From contig NW_025401103.1 in NCBI RefSeq assembly GCF_011075055.1, positions 434,001-498,000 on the forward strand: 64,000 nucleotides of DNA, written 5' to 3'. This DNA is from Mangifera indica (Eukaryota; Streptophyta; Magnoliopsida; Sapindales; Anacardiaceae). The notes under the pieces were generated by a model. It made no database searches. It was given only the letters and a program-made list of their open reading frames with translations, and was not told the DNA's origin. This document shows positions 34,326-45,347 of the stretch, in pieces; within the stretch, counting starts at the first letter, position 1; each line of letters opens with the position of its first letter. Both the position numbers and the translations under genes were made by a program.

Positions 34326-35861
34326 TCCTTCCAGGGTTAAGATGGATTTGCCTTTAAATCCTCAAGATGGCTACCCTCAATTTGCTGACCATTAGTAAAC
34401 AAGCTCTCTTTCTTGACTTCTTGTCCCTTAATAGCTTTATGAACTTGTTGTGGACTAAGAAGAGTTAAAGTGATAGTCTTGCCATTGAATTTAAAGGAGT
34501 AAGTGTTCTTGTCATCATGCTTCACTTCCATATCAAATTGCCAAGGTCACATCACACAAAATCTCATCATTATAATGCTTGCCAATAGAGAAGGAAAAAG
34601 GCACTTGTCTTGTAACTTTTAGGCTGGTTCCATTACTCAACCATTGTAGTTTGTCTGGTTAAGGATGTGGCATGGTTGATAATCCAAGTTTGTCTACTAA
34701 GGTGGATGAGACCATATTTGCATAACTTTCACTATTAATAATTAAAGAACACATTTTACCTTTAATGGTGTACCTTAATTGAAAAATGTGGAGTGTTTGC
34801 TCTTCATGAGGAAGAGGCTTGGCATGCAAAACTCTTCTAATAACTAGCAACTCTCTTTCATCAGCTCATTGTAGAGTTTTTTCTTCTTCCTTGTTGGCTT
34901 CATCACTCTTATGGTTAAAAACTTCACTTTTTTCTTCTTCTTTTTCATGAAGAGACTCCTTAATTGCTTGTATCTCCATCAATGATAAAACTCTCTTATT
35001 AGGGCATTTAGCTTGGAAGTGTCCATAGCCTTGGCATTTAAAGAACGTTTTATTGGAAAGGTTGGTATTCACAATATTAGGCTTGTCTTTAGTTGGTTCT
35101 ACCATTTTTTCCTTGTCATCCTCCTTAGAAGAAGAATCAACAATATTTGTGTATGATGGGGAACCTTTATAGAAGGTAGTTCCCTTGGTAAAAGATGTGC
35201 TTTAGTTAATTAATGCTACCTTACTTCTGGCAACTCACTCTTCATCAATAGCTTCTCAAATTCTCTTATATAATGCTCAATACTATCATTTCCTTGCTTG
35301 AGAGTGTGTAATTTGAGATAAAGGTCTTGCTTATAATTGTCAGGAAGAAATCTCTTTTTTAAAAGCTTCTTAAGTTTCTCCCAAGTTCTAACTTTCTCTT
35401 TACCATCCCTTTCTCTTTATTTTTTTTTAATATTTTGCACTTTTTCTCATCTATATAGCCTTTGTGCTCAAAAACCTTTTCTATAGCATGTAACCAATCA
35501 ACAAAGTCATCCGAATCCATACTACCCTCAAATTTTAGAATTTCAATTTTCAATCCCCTATCATCATCCTTATTTCACCTAGGTGCCTTCTCTTGTTCTT
35601 TTTTACTTGAATCATCAGAAAACATCAATTCCTCCTTAGTATGTCTAGGAGGAGGAGGGAAAGGTCTAATATGTCTTCTTGGGTGATGTAGTTGGGTTGG
35701 GTGAGGTGGAGGAAGGGGTATTTGGCTTTGCGTTGAAGTTTGGGTTTATGATAAGGATGCCCAACTTTGAGTGAGGGTCAAGTCTCTCATCATTTGCATC
35801 ATTTGAGTCATTTGGTCCCTAATGGCCTTAAATTCTCCTTTGACCTCTTCTTTTAGTGCCA
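34326..35861 (-). pseudogene. TRG unit c: gag-protease (broken, 5' end missing)
   Basis: Pieces in minus-strand order are the capsid start (KIEILKFEGSMDSDDFVDWL, AIEKVFEHKGYIDEKKCKI), a capsid deletion at about 35430 (KCKILKKNKEKG), the nucleocapsid (NKTFFKCQGYGHFQAKCPNK), the acidic linker, the protease (MCSLIINSESYANMVSSTLV, where the Asp-Ser-Gly triad has become Asn-Ser-Glu) and the tail (NTYSFKFNGKTITLTLLSPQ, HLEDLKANPS). The gag start and PBS are missing; at about 35861 the sequence passes into CRM-b integrase. Inactive by stops, deletion and the catalytic change. Confidence 0.8.
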
Positions 35862-36560
35862 TGTGGTAAACACTTCTCCTATGTGAAAATGAAGTAGTAG
35901 AATGAACAGGTCTATTATAAGCAAATTCAACATGTGGTTACACTTCTCCTATTGCCTTAAGTTCTTTTAAATGATAACATGTAATAAAGTAATGAGTGTC
36001 CTATTAACTACTTCAGTTTGTCCATCCATTTGAGGATGTGCAATAATAGCAAATAAGAGTTTAGTTCCCAATTTATTCCATAAAGTGTTCCAAAAATGAC
36101 TTAAAGACTTAACATCTCTATCACTAACAGTGGTTCTTGGCAGACCATACAAGTGAACCATTTCCTTAAAAAACAAATCAGCAATATGTGTTGTATCATT
36201 GGTTTTAGAACATGCAATAAAATGAGCCATTTTACTAAACCTATCAATAACTACAAATATGTTGTCCTTACCACTTTGAGTCCTCGATAATCCTAAGACA
36301 AAATCCATAGAAATATCAATCCAAGATTGGTTAGGTACAAGTAAAGGGGTATACAAGCCATGCGGTTTGACCTTAGATTTTGCTTGCTTACATGTAATGC
36401 ACTTATCACAAACAAATTGCATATCATGCTTCATATTAGGCTAACAAAAATGGTCACATAATATATCTAGAGTTTTTTGCACACCAAAATGACCCATCAA
36501 CCCACCCCCATGAGTTTCCCTAACAAGTAACTCACGAATAGAACAAATAGGCATACATAA
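35862..36560 (-). pseudogene. CRM-b copy 1 integrase (C-terminus missing)
   Basis: Zinc-binding region: [20 protein letters not shown] (His residues) and [13 protein letters not shown] (CxxC), separated by one stop at about 36439. Catalytic core, open 35967-36434: [20 protein letters not shown] (first Asp), [40 protein letters not shown] (second Asp) and [12 protein letters not shown] (Glu), so the D,D,E set is complete. Beyond a stop at 35967 the reading decays, with a ~70-base tandem duplication at 35862-35955 next to the TRG junction. The C-terminal GPF-like region and 3' LTR are gone. Nearly intact chemistry, but truncated. Confidence 0.85.
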
Positions 36561-37277
36561 TTTATCTTTCCTAAACAGAAATCCTTCATGCCTATAAAAA
36601 TCACCAAACGCACACTTATCACATGCATTCCATACTTGGCCAAAATCAGAATCATTACTATATAAGTCCTTAAGTAATTCAAAACTAGGTAACTTAGTTT
36701 GCAAAGAAGTAAGTAATGTATACCTCTTAGACAATGCATCGGCAATAACGTTTTCCTTTCCATGTTTGTACTTGATCACATAAGGAAATGTTTCGATGAA
36801 CTCTAGCCACTTAGCATGTCTCTTATTAAACTTACCTTGGGATATCAAGAACTTTAAGCTCTCATGATCAGAATGAATGATGAATTCCCTTGACCACAAA
36901 TAATATTGCCAGGTTTGAAGAGTTCTTACCAATGTATAAAGTTCCTTGTCATAAGTGGGATAATTCAAGTCTACCCCACTTACCTTTTCACTAAAGTAAG
37001 CAATTGGTTTGAAATCTTACATCAAAACAACCCATATTCCTATTCCAGATGCGTCACATTCTACCTCAAAAATTTTATCAAAGTTAGGCAAACATAACAA
37101 AGGTGCATTAGTAAGCTTTTCTTTCAAGGTATTGAAAGCCCGATCATGCACATCTTCCCACTTAAAAACAACATTCTTTTTAACAAGTTCATTCAAAGGT
37201 GTAACAATAGAACTAAAATTCTTAACAAACCTTCGATAAAAACTTGCTAAACCATGAAAACTTCTTACCTCATTCAC
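36561..37277 (-). pseudogene. CRM-b copy 1 RNase H and linker
   Basis: Open from 37277 ([20 protein letters not shown], end of RT) through VECDASGIGIWVVLM, one stop at about 37018, then [40 protein letters not shown] and [16 protein letters not shown]. RNase H removes the RNA template after first-strand synthesis. The wording [10 protein letters not shown] with HSDHESLK is what I associate with the CRM branch of chromoviruses; Tekay elements read NYPTHDLEL. One stop codon in this domain. Confidence 0.82.
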
Positions 37278-38120
37278 GTTCTTAAGTGTAGGCTAATCCC
37301 TTATCACTTTTACCTTCTCTTCATCCATACTAATACCTTGAGAATTAACAACAGATTCCATTCAAAATGTACACTTTTTGAGAATAGCATACAATCAGTT
37401 CTCTCTTAACACACTAAAAACAACATGCAAATGTTTCACATATTCACCCAAATTCTTGCTATAAACTAAAATATCATCAAAATAAACTACTACAAATTTA
37501 CCTATGAAAGCACACAAGACGTGATTTATTAACCTCATGAATGTACTAGGTGCATTAGTTAAACCAAAAGGCATTACTAACCACTCATACAATCCATATT
37601 TAGTTTTAAATGCGATCTTCCATTCATCTCCCTCTTTCATGCGAATTTGATAGTAGCCACTCTTTAAATCAATTTTTAAAAACATACACGAATCATGCAA
37701 CGCATCAAGCATATGATCTAATCTAGGGATAAGATGTCTATACTTTATCGTGATCTTATTGATGGTTCGGCAATCCACATACATGTCATGTTCTATCTTT
37801 CTTTGGGACTAGAATGACAGGAACCGAGCATGGGCTAAAACTCTTTCTGACAAATCCCTTGTCCACCAACTCATCCATTTGCCTTTGTATCTCCTTTGTC
37901 TTCTCAAGATTAGTTCTATAGACAGGTCGATTTGGTATGGCAACCCTAGGTATGAAGTCGATTTGGTACTCAATACCTTTTAAAGGAGGTAATCCATGGG
38001 GAATCTCTTCGGGAAACAAGTCTTCAAACTCTTGCAATAATGAAACAACCATACTAGGCGAAGAGGGGTTAAGGTCATTAGGTAAGAAAATAAACATCCT
38101 TGTACATAAGTACAAGTAGT
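37278..38120 (-). pseudogene. CRM-b copy 1 reverse transcriptase
   Basis: RT read from about 38115: [60 protein letters not shown], one stop (37786-37788), [34 protein letters not shown] and [16 protein letters not shown]. The active site [11 protein letters not shown] (YFDD at 37473-37484) is intact. Stops at 37395 and just after break the thumb. This is the best preserved RT in the window. It copies element RNA in the cytoplasmic particle, primed by tRNA. Confidence 0.87.
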
Positions 38121-38893
38121 TGCCACTTTGTGATCATAGCACTTTTAACCTCACTTTTTTTGGCAAACACACTCGTTCTCTTACTTTTCTCTTTGCCTTA
38201 CTCTTTTCACTTGAATTTTTCCTCTCAGCCTTACTTCATCTCTTTTCTTTTGACCTCTCACTCTCTTTCTTTTTTTTTTTCCTCTTGTTTTCTCATTTTG
38301 CACTCTCTTGTTATCTTAATTTAATCCTCATATGCTTTAAACGATTTGAGAGGAGTTAATATAACAATCCGAGTACTAAATTTAAAAGAGTATCTATTCT
38401 TATAGCCATCATGAGTAACCATCCTATCAAACTGCCATAGTCAGCCAAGAAGTATATGACCAGTATGCATTGCTACCACATCACAAAAAGCCTCATCCTC
38501 ATACTTGCCGATAGAGAAGGCAACTAAAACTTGCTTGGTTACTCTAATTTCTTCACACTCATTCAACCATTGCAACTTATACGGCTTAGGATGCTTAAAG
38601 GTTTCTAGATTGAGCTTATCTACCAATAAAGTACTAGCAACATTAGTACAACTTCCACTATCAGTAATCATGCTACATACCTTATCTTTAACATGGCATC
38701 TTGTATGGAAAATGTGCTCACGTTGCTCCTCATCATTATTATCCTTAGGCTGAATATTTAGTGCGTGCCTTGCAACTAACATATCTCTATGAATGGGTTC
38801 TTCAACATCAACATCAGAACAATCCTCTAATGGTGGCATGTTATTATCACTTGAACTAACACTTTCTATGTCACCGTTCTCCAACACAATCAT
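38121..38893 (-). pseudogene. CRM-b copy 1 protease and basic linker
   Basis: Open 38441-38893: an acidic stretch (DNNMPPLEDCSDVDVEE), HIFHTRCHVKDKVCSMITDS and GSCTNVASTLLVDKLNL with the Asp-Ser-Gly triad intact, then KPYKLQWLNECEEIRVTKQV and VVAMHTGHILLG before a stop. From 38440 to 38121 the strand encodes a Lys/Glu/Arg-rich linker, seen on the plus strand as long CT-rich runs (ORFs 38100-38359 there are artefacts). The domain order matches TRG protease, and the two are clearly homologous. Confidence 0.8.
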
Positions 38894-39870
38894 AGTTATT
38901 TTATTTGGACATTAAGATGTAATATGTCCATGCCTTTGACACCTAAAACACTTAATATCACGAGATTTAGAAGAAGATTTGGTTTCGATTTTACCTTTAG
39001 AAACAACAACCGAATCCTTTGGCTTTACATCTTCTTTTGGCCTTGAGGCTGATTTGGTGTCTTTCCAAGTTGTCTTCATGTAGAACTAGAGGTTGAACTA
39101 GATTTGGACCTTTTGGTCTTGATTTGTTTCTCCACCTTGATAGCCTTATGCAACAATTTCTCCATCTCCAAATAGTGTTGAAAATAAACCACATCGACAG
39201 TTTCCTTGTTCAAGCCACTAATAAACCTTGCCATGGTAGCCTTTCAGTCTTCCTCCATATTAGCTCTAATCATAGCTATCTCCATCTCCTTGTAATAGTC
39301 CTCCACACTCATGGACCCTTGAACGAGCCCTTGTAACTTCCTATAAAAGTTTTTGTAGTAGTGGCTAAGTATAAATCTCTTTCACATTACCAACTTCATC
39401 TCTTCCCATAAACGAATTGGCCTCTCACCATTCCTTCTCCTATTTATCACTAATTGGTCCCACCAAATACTTGCATAATCGGTGATTCCATGGCTACCAA
39501 CTTTACTTTCTTCTCCTCGAAATAATTATGGTAATTGAATACATGCTCAACCTTTATTTCCTACTCTAAATAAAGCTCAAGATCATTCTTCCCTTGAAAT
39601 GCTGGAATTTTCATTTTTATACTGCCTAAATTGCTATCTCTTTTGGAAACAACCTTCTTGCCTTTCTTGAGCCTAATTCTTCATAATCCGATTCTTCCTC
39701 TTCCTCTTCTTCAATCACACATCTCATAGAAGATTTGGATTCGCTAGGTGATTGCAAATCATCCAACCTTGCATTTATTAGCTTAAATTGCTCGATAACA
39801 ACCTTCATCCAAAACTTCATGTCCGTATTGTGTTGTTCTCCTTTACTACTCATGTTTACAACCTGCAAAG
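38894..39870 (-). pseudogene. CRM-b copy 1 gag (broken)
   Basis: Starts MQVVNMSSKGEQHNTDMKFW (39868) or at the internal Met. Open to 39626 with an acidic run, then frame changes; recognisable capsid pieces are [27 protein letters not shown] and [16 protein letters not shown] near 39230. A nucleocapsid-like remnant lies near 38930. The N-terminal half is closely similar to the plus-strand fragment at 29212-29804. Multiple stops, so dead. Confidence 0.75.
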
Positions 39871-40849
39871 TATGTTAGTAAGTAAAAGAAATTTGTCCCT
39901 CACACACTCCCTCATGTGTTTGCACTCAAACCAGATTGTTATCGCTGGTGTTTCACTCTGTTCTCGATGATGATCTCACCACTCTCTCTCTTTTTTTTTC
40001 ACTTAAGCTAGCCCCCTTTATGTTCTTAAAAGAATCAAGATCAACAAATCATAAGGAGCAATCAGTTAGATAGTGGTAAGTCTCAAAATTAGAACTTTAA
40101 AAACTTAGTTGAGGCAAATAGTAAATAAAATAAAAAATTAATTAACAGCCAAGAAAATAAGAAAACTCCAAAAGGAAGCAAAAGACATGTAAAGGAAATT
40201 ACTAAAATACAAGGACTTAAGGAGCAGAGCAAAATGAAGCAAAAATAATTTTATATATGCACAATTGAATTGGAATAGGCTAAGTAGAATATGGAGCATG
40301 AAATTGAAATAATTGAGACACAAGAATTTCTTATTTGATGAGGATTAGGACTAGTTAATGTAGTAGGACAATTGTTATATAATTCAGGAAAAGAATTCCT
40401 AACCAAAAGGAATATACAACTTGCTTTAAATTAATCAACTAGCCAAATCCAAAAAAGAAAGAAAGAAGATCTTCTTATGAATAATTCAAATAGGAATATG
40501 AAACTTATAATTTTAAGATATGCTCTTGATGCTTGAAAAGAATTAAAGTCAGAGTGCAATTATAATAGTAGATGGCAAGAATCAAGATGCACTGCTCAAC
40601 TCAAACACAACTTCTTCTTTTTTTTTCATTTTTTTTGTTCTCTTTTTTTTTTATTCCGATTTTGTTCTTTTTTTTTTAATATCTAATCAAATCAAACACA
40701 AAAAAAATTAATACGACTTCAAGATCAAGAATCTGATAAGCACGGACAAGAAGAACTAAGCAAAAAGGAACACAAGGAATGAATAAGGCACAAAGAAAAG
40801 TACTAAACAAAGATAGATAAAAGAGATGTAAACATGTTTCTAGAACCAA
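39871..40849 (-). other. CRM-b 5' leader (untranslated)
   Basis: About 980 bases between the PBS and gag ATG. It contains pyrimidine and T-rich runs on the plus strand (39985-40002 and 40615-40680). GCAGGTTGTAAAC just before the gag start resembles a splice acceptor, also kept at 29215-29227, so the leader may be spliced. No ORF of note. Confidence 0.6.
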
Positions 40850-40862
40850 GGCTCTGATACCA
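40850..40862 (-). other. primer-binding site of CRM-b copy 1
   Basis: TGGTATCAGAGCC on the minus strand, a perfect initiator-Met tRNA match, two bases from the LTR end at 40865. Confidence 0.92.
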
Positions 40863-40864
40863 AA

Positions 40865-41042
40865 TGATAAAGAACCTGCTAGGCAACCTACCCTAAGAAC
40901 CCTTGAATCAATCCATTATGCACACCCGAAAAAAGCTAGAAAACAAATTTGATCAATCATATTAGAACCTTAAGGAAACTAAGTCTTTAAGACGCCACAA
41001 AGGTTGATCACTCCTTTGATAAGTCAAGATGATGTATTCTTC
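40865..41042 (-). repeat. CRM-b 5' LTR, 3' end only
   Basis: 178 bases matching the complete CRM-b LTR at 52242-52744 from its TGATAAAGAACC end to about GATGTATTCTTC, where homology stops. The rest of the 5' LTR is missing. Confidence 0.82.
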
Positions 41043-41602
41043 AGGTGGAGGGGTAATGGAGTATTTTCCACCAACAAGGTTATCCATAGGGGGAATTATT
41101 CATATAAAATGTTATATGGATGCAAAAATAACATCTTAAATTAATGTGGCTAACATATATATATATATATATACACACGTATGTATGCATGTATGTATAT
41201 ATGTATGTATGTATTTATATATGCATGGAAAATCATTAAATCAACATTTTGGTGGGCTAAAAGTAGAATTTTAGAAAACTACAACTAACCACCATTATAA
41301 AAGAATGAAGTTAGTTAATTCAAAGTGAGTTAGTCTATTTTAAACTAAAATTTCTCTCATTAAATTGCAAAACTCTCTCCCTTCTCTCTACCTCACAACA
41401 AGGGTTGTATTTTAGCTTGGTGGTGGACTTTCTTTCTAGGTCTTATAAGTAGGAGACTCATTCCATCGTCCTATATCCATATAGGAGGCAAAGGAGTAGG
41501 TAAAATCTTTATCTTTTCTCTCTTTTGCAAATACATGTTTTGATTCTTTCTCTCATGACATGTATGTTTGTTTTGCATCTATTCTCTTCACTCTATCTTT
41601 CA
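41043..41602 (+). repeat. probable copia LTR end
   Basis: The sequence ends CTATCTTTCA, then two bases, then a PBS-like TGGTATTAGAGC, so a plus-strand LTR finishes at 41602. Its start is not resolved and may be lost at the CRM-b junction. It contains an (AT/GTAT)n microsatellite (41152-41225) and a CT-rich U5-like tract. Confidence 0.5.
41152..41225. repeat. (TA)n/(GTAT)n microsatellite
   Basis: Runs of AT followed by GTATGTATG-type tetranucleotides. Confidence 0.85.
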
Positions 41603-41604
41603 AA

Positions 41605-41616
41605 TGGTATTAGAGC
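41605..41616 (+). other. primer-binding site of the copia remnant
   Basis: TGGTATTAGAGC followed by TTGGTTCAAC, one base from the initiator-Met complement and in the usual plant copia context. Confidence 0.65.
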
Positions 41617-42265
41617 TTGGTTCAACACCTTGCATGTCTTTTTGAAGCTGAATGTATGATTTTTATACATAAGGGTACGTATATGTATCATATGTGTACA
41701 TGCAAGTTGTTAGTTTGCTAGGAAATCAAGCTTTTCAAGCATGTTTTGCTTTATAACTCTTGGTTGAGTTTTATTTCCTTTTTCTATGTTCTAATGATTT
41801 TAAGATGAAGAATATGTGCTTTAAGGCATGTATATGATGAAGTGTTCATAAGATGCATGTATATGTACTTGATTTAGATATACATGTGCTTTTTGGCTAG
41901 AGAATTGAAATTTATATCCTAGAATTTTTATTATTGCATGTTGGCTAGATGTATATGATGATATACATTGAAACATTTATGCTAAGTTTGTGTATTATAC
42001 ATAAAATGCATGAATTAAGGGCATACATGTATGGTATATGTATAGGAAAGTGTGATGTATAGAGATATGTTAATATATTTGCATATATATGTTGAAATTG
42101 TTCATAAAAAAATTCTGGATTATTTTTAAGTTCACATTTAGACATGCTAAATGATGTTTTAATGTTGATTAAGATATTTGGCTGAAAATTATGACGTATG
42201 TGATTAATGTATATAATTACATATAATTTAAAAGGATATGATACATGGTGAAAGTACTTGCATGT
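41617..42265. other. leader of the copia remnant, no gene
   Basis: TA-rich sequence with many ATGTATATG repeats. The minus-strand ORF 41945-42298 is low-complexity and crosses an LTR edge, so I do not consider it a gene. Confidence 0.5.
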
Positions 42266-43255
42266 CGGTGCATTTCCATCAAGATAACACAACAACATAC
42301 AAACTCAATTCTGGAAATTAGTATTCATTTGGCATAGCAACAATTTGTCTTTCAATTTTAACAAACAAATGACCTTCAAATCATGCAAATTATATATCAT
42401 TGGAAAATGCCTTCAAAGAGCTTTCTAACGGTATATGATGTCAACCACAACTCAATCAGCAGGGTATTCAAAACTAGCTTCAAAGTTTGTTGGCAAAAAT
42501 TGGAAATTGCAAAATCACACACTGTGAACAGTAACCCGAGGTATATAACACACATTCAAGTCTCACACTTTGGATTTCAAGGGTAACAAGAAAAATAACC
42601 AAGGCATAAAGGAATGTTCCACCAACCTTGGGGTCTTCCACCACCAATCTTCCACCAAGAATGAGTGGATAAAAGAAATAAGATAAAAACCAACAAAGTT
42701 TTTTTCAAATTTTCATTCAAAATGCTAACCAACCAGTTACAAATGAAGATCCACCCCTTTATATAGGAGGCATGGATGACAATGATACAATATTTCTCAC
42801 AAAATTCAACTTAAAATTGCATGAATTAAGCTAAGCCACTCATTCTAAACCAAGCCCATACATAGTAATTAACCAAAGACAAAAGTTAGTTGCTTTTTCC
42901 TTAATTTTAGAAATGATGTTTCCTAACTAAAACAACCAAATTCTAATTTAGTTCCAATGTAACTAAAAACCAATCTTGGGCTCTTTGGGCTTCTCAAAAT
43001 GATGCTTGGACGTTTGGACTATTGACAAACTTCCAAAGTTACACTTTCGGATCAATTAGAGTAAGCTATTCACTTGGACCTTGGGTGCATGTAATGAGAC
43101 TATACCCAAAAGTGGTTTTGGGCCAAAATTAAAGGTGCAATGCTTCCTTTGGCTTGGGATTTGCTAGAACTTCATTCTTCTTAACTTCAAAGGCTACATG
43201 TAGACTTAAAGATGGCTTTGAACCCAAAAATGACAATGGAGCCATGTATACATCA
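42266..43255 (-). mobile_element. solo TRG LTR (copy L6), target duplication CATGT
   Basis: A 990-base LTR on the minus strand, TGATGTATACATGGC to GGAAATGCACCG (last base changed), flanked by CATGT at 42261-42265 and 43256-43260. No PBS or coding region adjoins, so it is a solo LTR. Its TATA region (CCTTTATATAGGAGGCAT) differs from copies L2, L4 and L5 and matches L7 and L9, showing two LTR subfamilies. Confidence 0.92.
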
Positions 43256-43318
43256 CATGTTGTTTTCAATGGTAATGGATGTATATGAGCTATGAGATGA
43301 TGTGTATGATCTTGTCCA

Positions 43319-43606
43319 CATTAGTTGAATGAAGGGTTGTGTATAAGAATCACCTTGCATTAATGAAATTAGGTGCACCAGTTGAATAAAAAATTGTGTA
43401 CAAGAATCAACTTGCATTAATGAGATTATATGCATTAGTTAAATGAAAGGTTTGTACAAGAATCAACTTGTATTAATGAGATTAGGTGCATTAGTTGAAT
43501 AAAAGAATTGTGTACAAGAATTAACTTGCATTAATGAGATTAAGTGCATTAGTTTAATGAAACATTGTGTATAAGTATCAATTTGCATTAATATGATTGA
43601 GTATAT
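43319..43606. repeat. ~57-bp minisatellite, five units
   Basis: Five diverged tandem units starting near 43321, 43378, 43437, 43491 and 43549, with cores TTAGTTGAAT, TGTGTACAAGAATCAACTTG and CATTAATGAGATTA. Unit spacing is 54-59 bases. There are no separate spacers and the units are unequal, so it is not a CRISPR array. Confidence 0.88.
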
Positions 43607-44711
43607 AAGTTGATAAAGGTGCATAAGGTCAACTAACACTTAATATTGATTAAGTGTGAAAGTTGTCATGGTATAGTGTTAGCTAAATATACATCATGTC
43701 ATTTATACTTAAATGATTGAATCATTGTATGTTGTTAATTATAATTTTGATTAGATCATATATTATGAATTAATATTTAATAATTTATTAAATATTAATG
43801 TGAATGTTGGATGGATGGATGATTATGGGATGATAATTTGCTATTTTTCAAAGTTTAAATAATTGAGTTGTAATATTCTTTTAATTAAGGGGTTTTATTA
43901 AATCCCATTTATTTAATTTTGTTTATTGGGCTTACGCACCTTAGTTTCGAATGTAATTGAAGCGATTGGATAAGGACCAAAGATGATCTGGATAACGATC
44001 CGAATGAAGACTTAGACCAAGGTGAATAGTTTGTCATTAGGTTGTAATTTTGAAAACCCCATGATCATCCTTCCATGTTTTAAATTATGCATATATAAGA
44101 TGTATGTATGTCATGTTTAATTAAACTTAATTAAAATTATTAAATCTATGCCTCCCATCATGGGATAATTAAATTCTATAACATAAATTTTAATATCTCA
44201 ATATTTATATTATGTTAGGGACGTAGGATTTATATCATTGAATTAAATTTATCTTGTTCTTAAGTGATTATTTTTATCATGACCAAGAATTCTATTATGT
44301 GAGGACATGATGAAAATGTCATTTTGGGAAAACGTGATGGTTCGAATTTAACTAGCCAAAGGTACCAAAAATTCTATTATATGAGATATCTGGAGCAAAA
44401 GGCATGCTAAATGAATCAAGTCTTATATAAGGTTATAAATGGAAAAGGTTTTTGCTTATTAAATTTAATTAACCAAGATTTCTGTTATATGAGGTTAATT
44501 ACATTTAATAGGAATTTGATTCCCAACTAAGAAATTTAATCTAACGAAATTTTTAGATCTTGTCTAAAGGAGTGTGGGATTCGAATAAAATGATGGAAGC
44601 TAATGAGATTATGCAATAAAAGGGTTAAAATTCATATATATTCAAGAAACTAATAAAAATTCAATTTTCTTTGCAGTATTTTCTAAACGATTGTGATAAG
44701 ATAAAAAGAAA
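43607..44711. other. AT-rich DNA before the copia gag remnant, no gene
   Basis: Presumably more leader of the copia remnant. A loosely repeated TTCTATTATATGAGAT-like motif occurs near 44290, 44370 and 44480. I see no coding sequence. Confidence 0.45.
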
Positions 44712-45290
44712 TGGCCGATAATGTCTTTCTACAAATTCTGGATAACAATATATTGACCAAACTGAAATTTAAAGACTAGCTAAGAAATTTGAGAATAGTT
44801 CTCACCTTTGAAAATGTTGTGTATGTATTAGAAGCACCCATTCCACTTGACTTGACTTCAGATGCCAAAAATGATGAAAAGAAAGTTTTCGAAGCCTAGC
44901 AAGATCATAATCTGAAAGCCTAAAGCTACATGCTAGCTTCAATGAACTGAAAGCTCCAAACAAAGCATGAAAACATGTTAAATGCATATGATATACTTAT
45001 GGCCTTACAAGAGTTGTATGGTGAGAACTCTCAAGTGGTCGAGTACAATTAGTGTGCGACACTTTTCAGAATGAGACTAAGGGAAGGAATGCCTCCAGAT
45101 GACCATATCATTAGGATAATAAATATTCTAAAGCAGCAAAATATCTATAGAGTTGTGATTCCGCATAAAATCAAGGTGAATTTGATTTTCCAATCCTTCT
45201 TAAATAGTTATAAACTGTTTATAACAAATTACAATTTGAATAGAATTGAACGCACATTTCGAGAGCTTTTGAATGAGATTTAGGAATTCT
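44712..45290 (+). pseudogene. copia gag remnant (UBN2-like)
   Basis: The plus-strand reading from ATG 44712 (MADNVFLQILDNNILTKLKF), with stops, continues LRNLRIVLTFENVVYVLEAP, KHENMLNAYDILMALQELYG, MRLREGMPPDDHIIRIINIL and LNRIERTFRELLNEI. This is the order and wording of the plant copia Gag N-terminal region (UBN2 / Retrotran_gag type: a Trp/Leu-rich start, a VL-P block, then the MHEH-like and helper helices). The element's PBS is probably the one at 41605, with a long leader and a solo LTR between. It is cut at about 45347 by the CRM-c LTR. Dead. Confidence 0.65.
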
Positions 45291-45347
45291 ATAAGCAAAG
45301 GAAAGGGTATGGGGAGGTTAACATTACCTCCACAAGTGGAGCAAAGA

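Noticed and set aside
29132..35861. TRG array as a simple insertion into one CRM-b element
   Set aside because: The CRM-b gag on the left is on the plus strand and the CRM-b integrase on the right is on the minus strand, so the flanks are not one interrupted element.
38100..38359. Plus-strand hydrophobic ORFs that look like membrane proteins
   Set aside because: They are the complement of the Lys/Glu-rich linker between CRM-b protease and RT; the same applies to 48885-49124 in CRM-c.
43319..43606. Possible CRISPR array
   Set aside because: Units are ~57 bases, diverged and directly adjacent without unique spacers, and the DNA is plant nuclear; it is a minisatellite.
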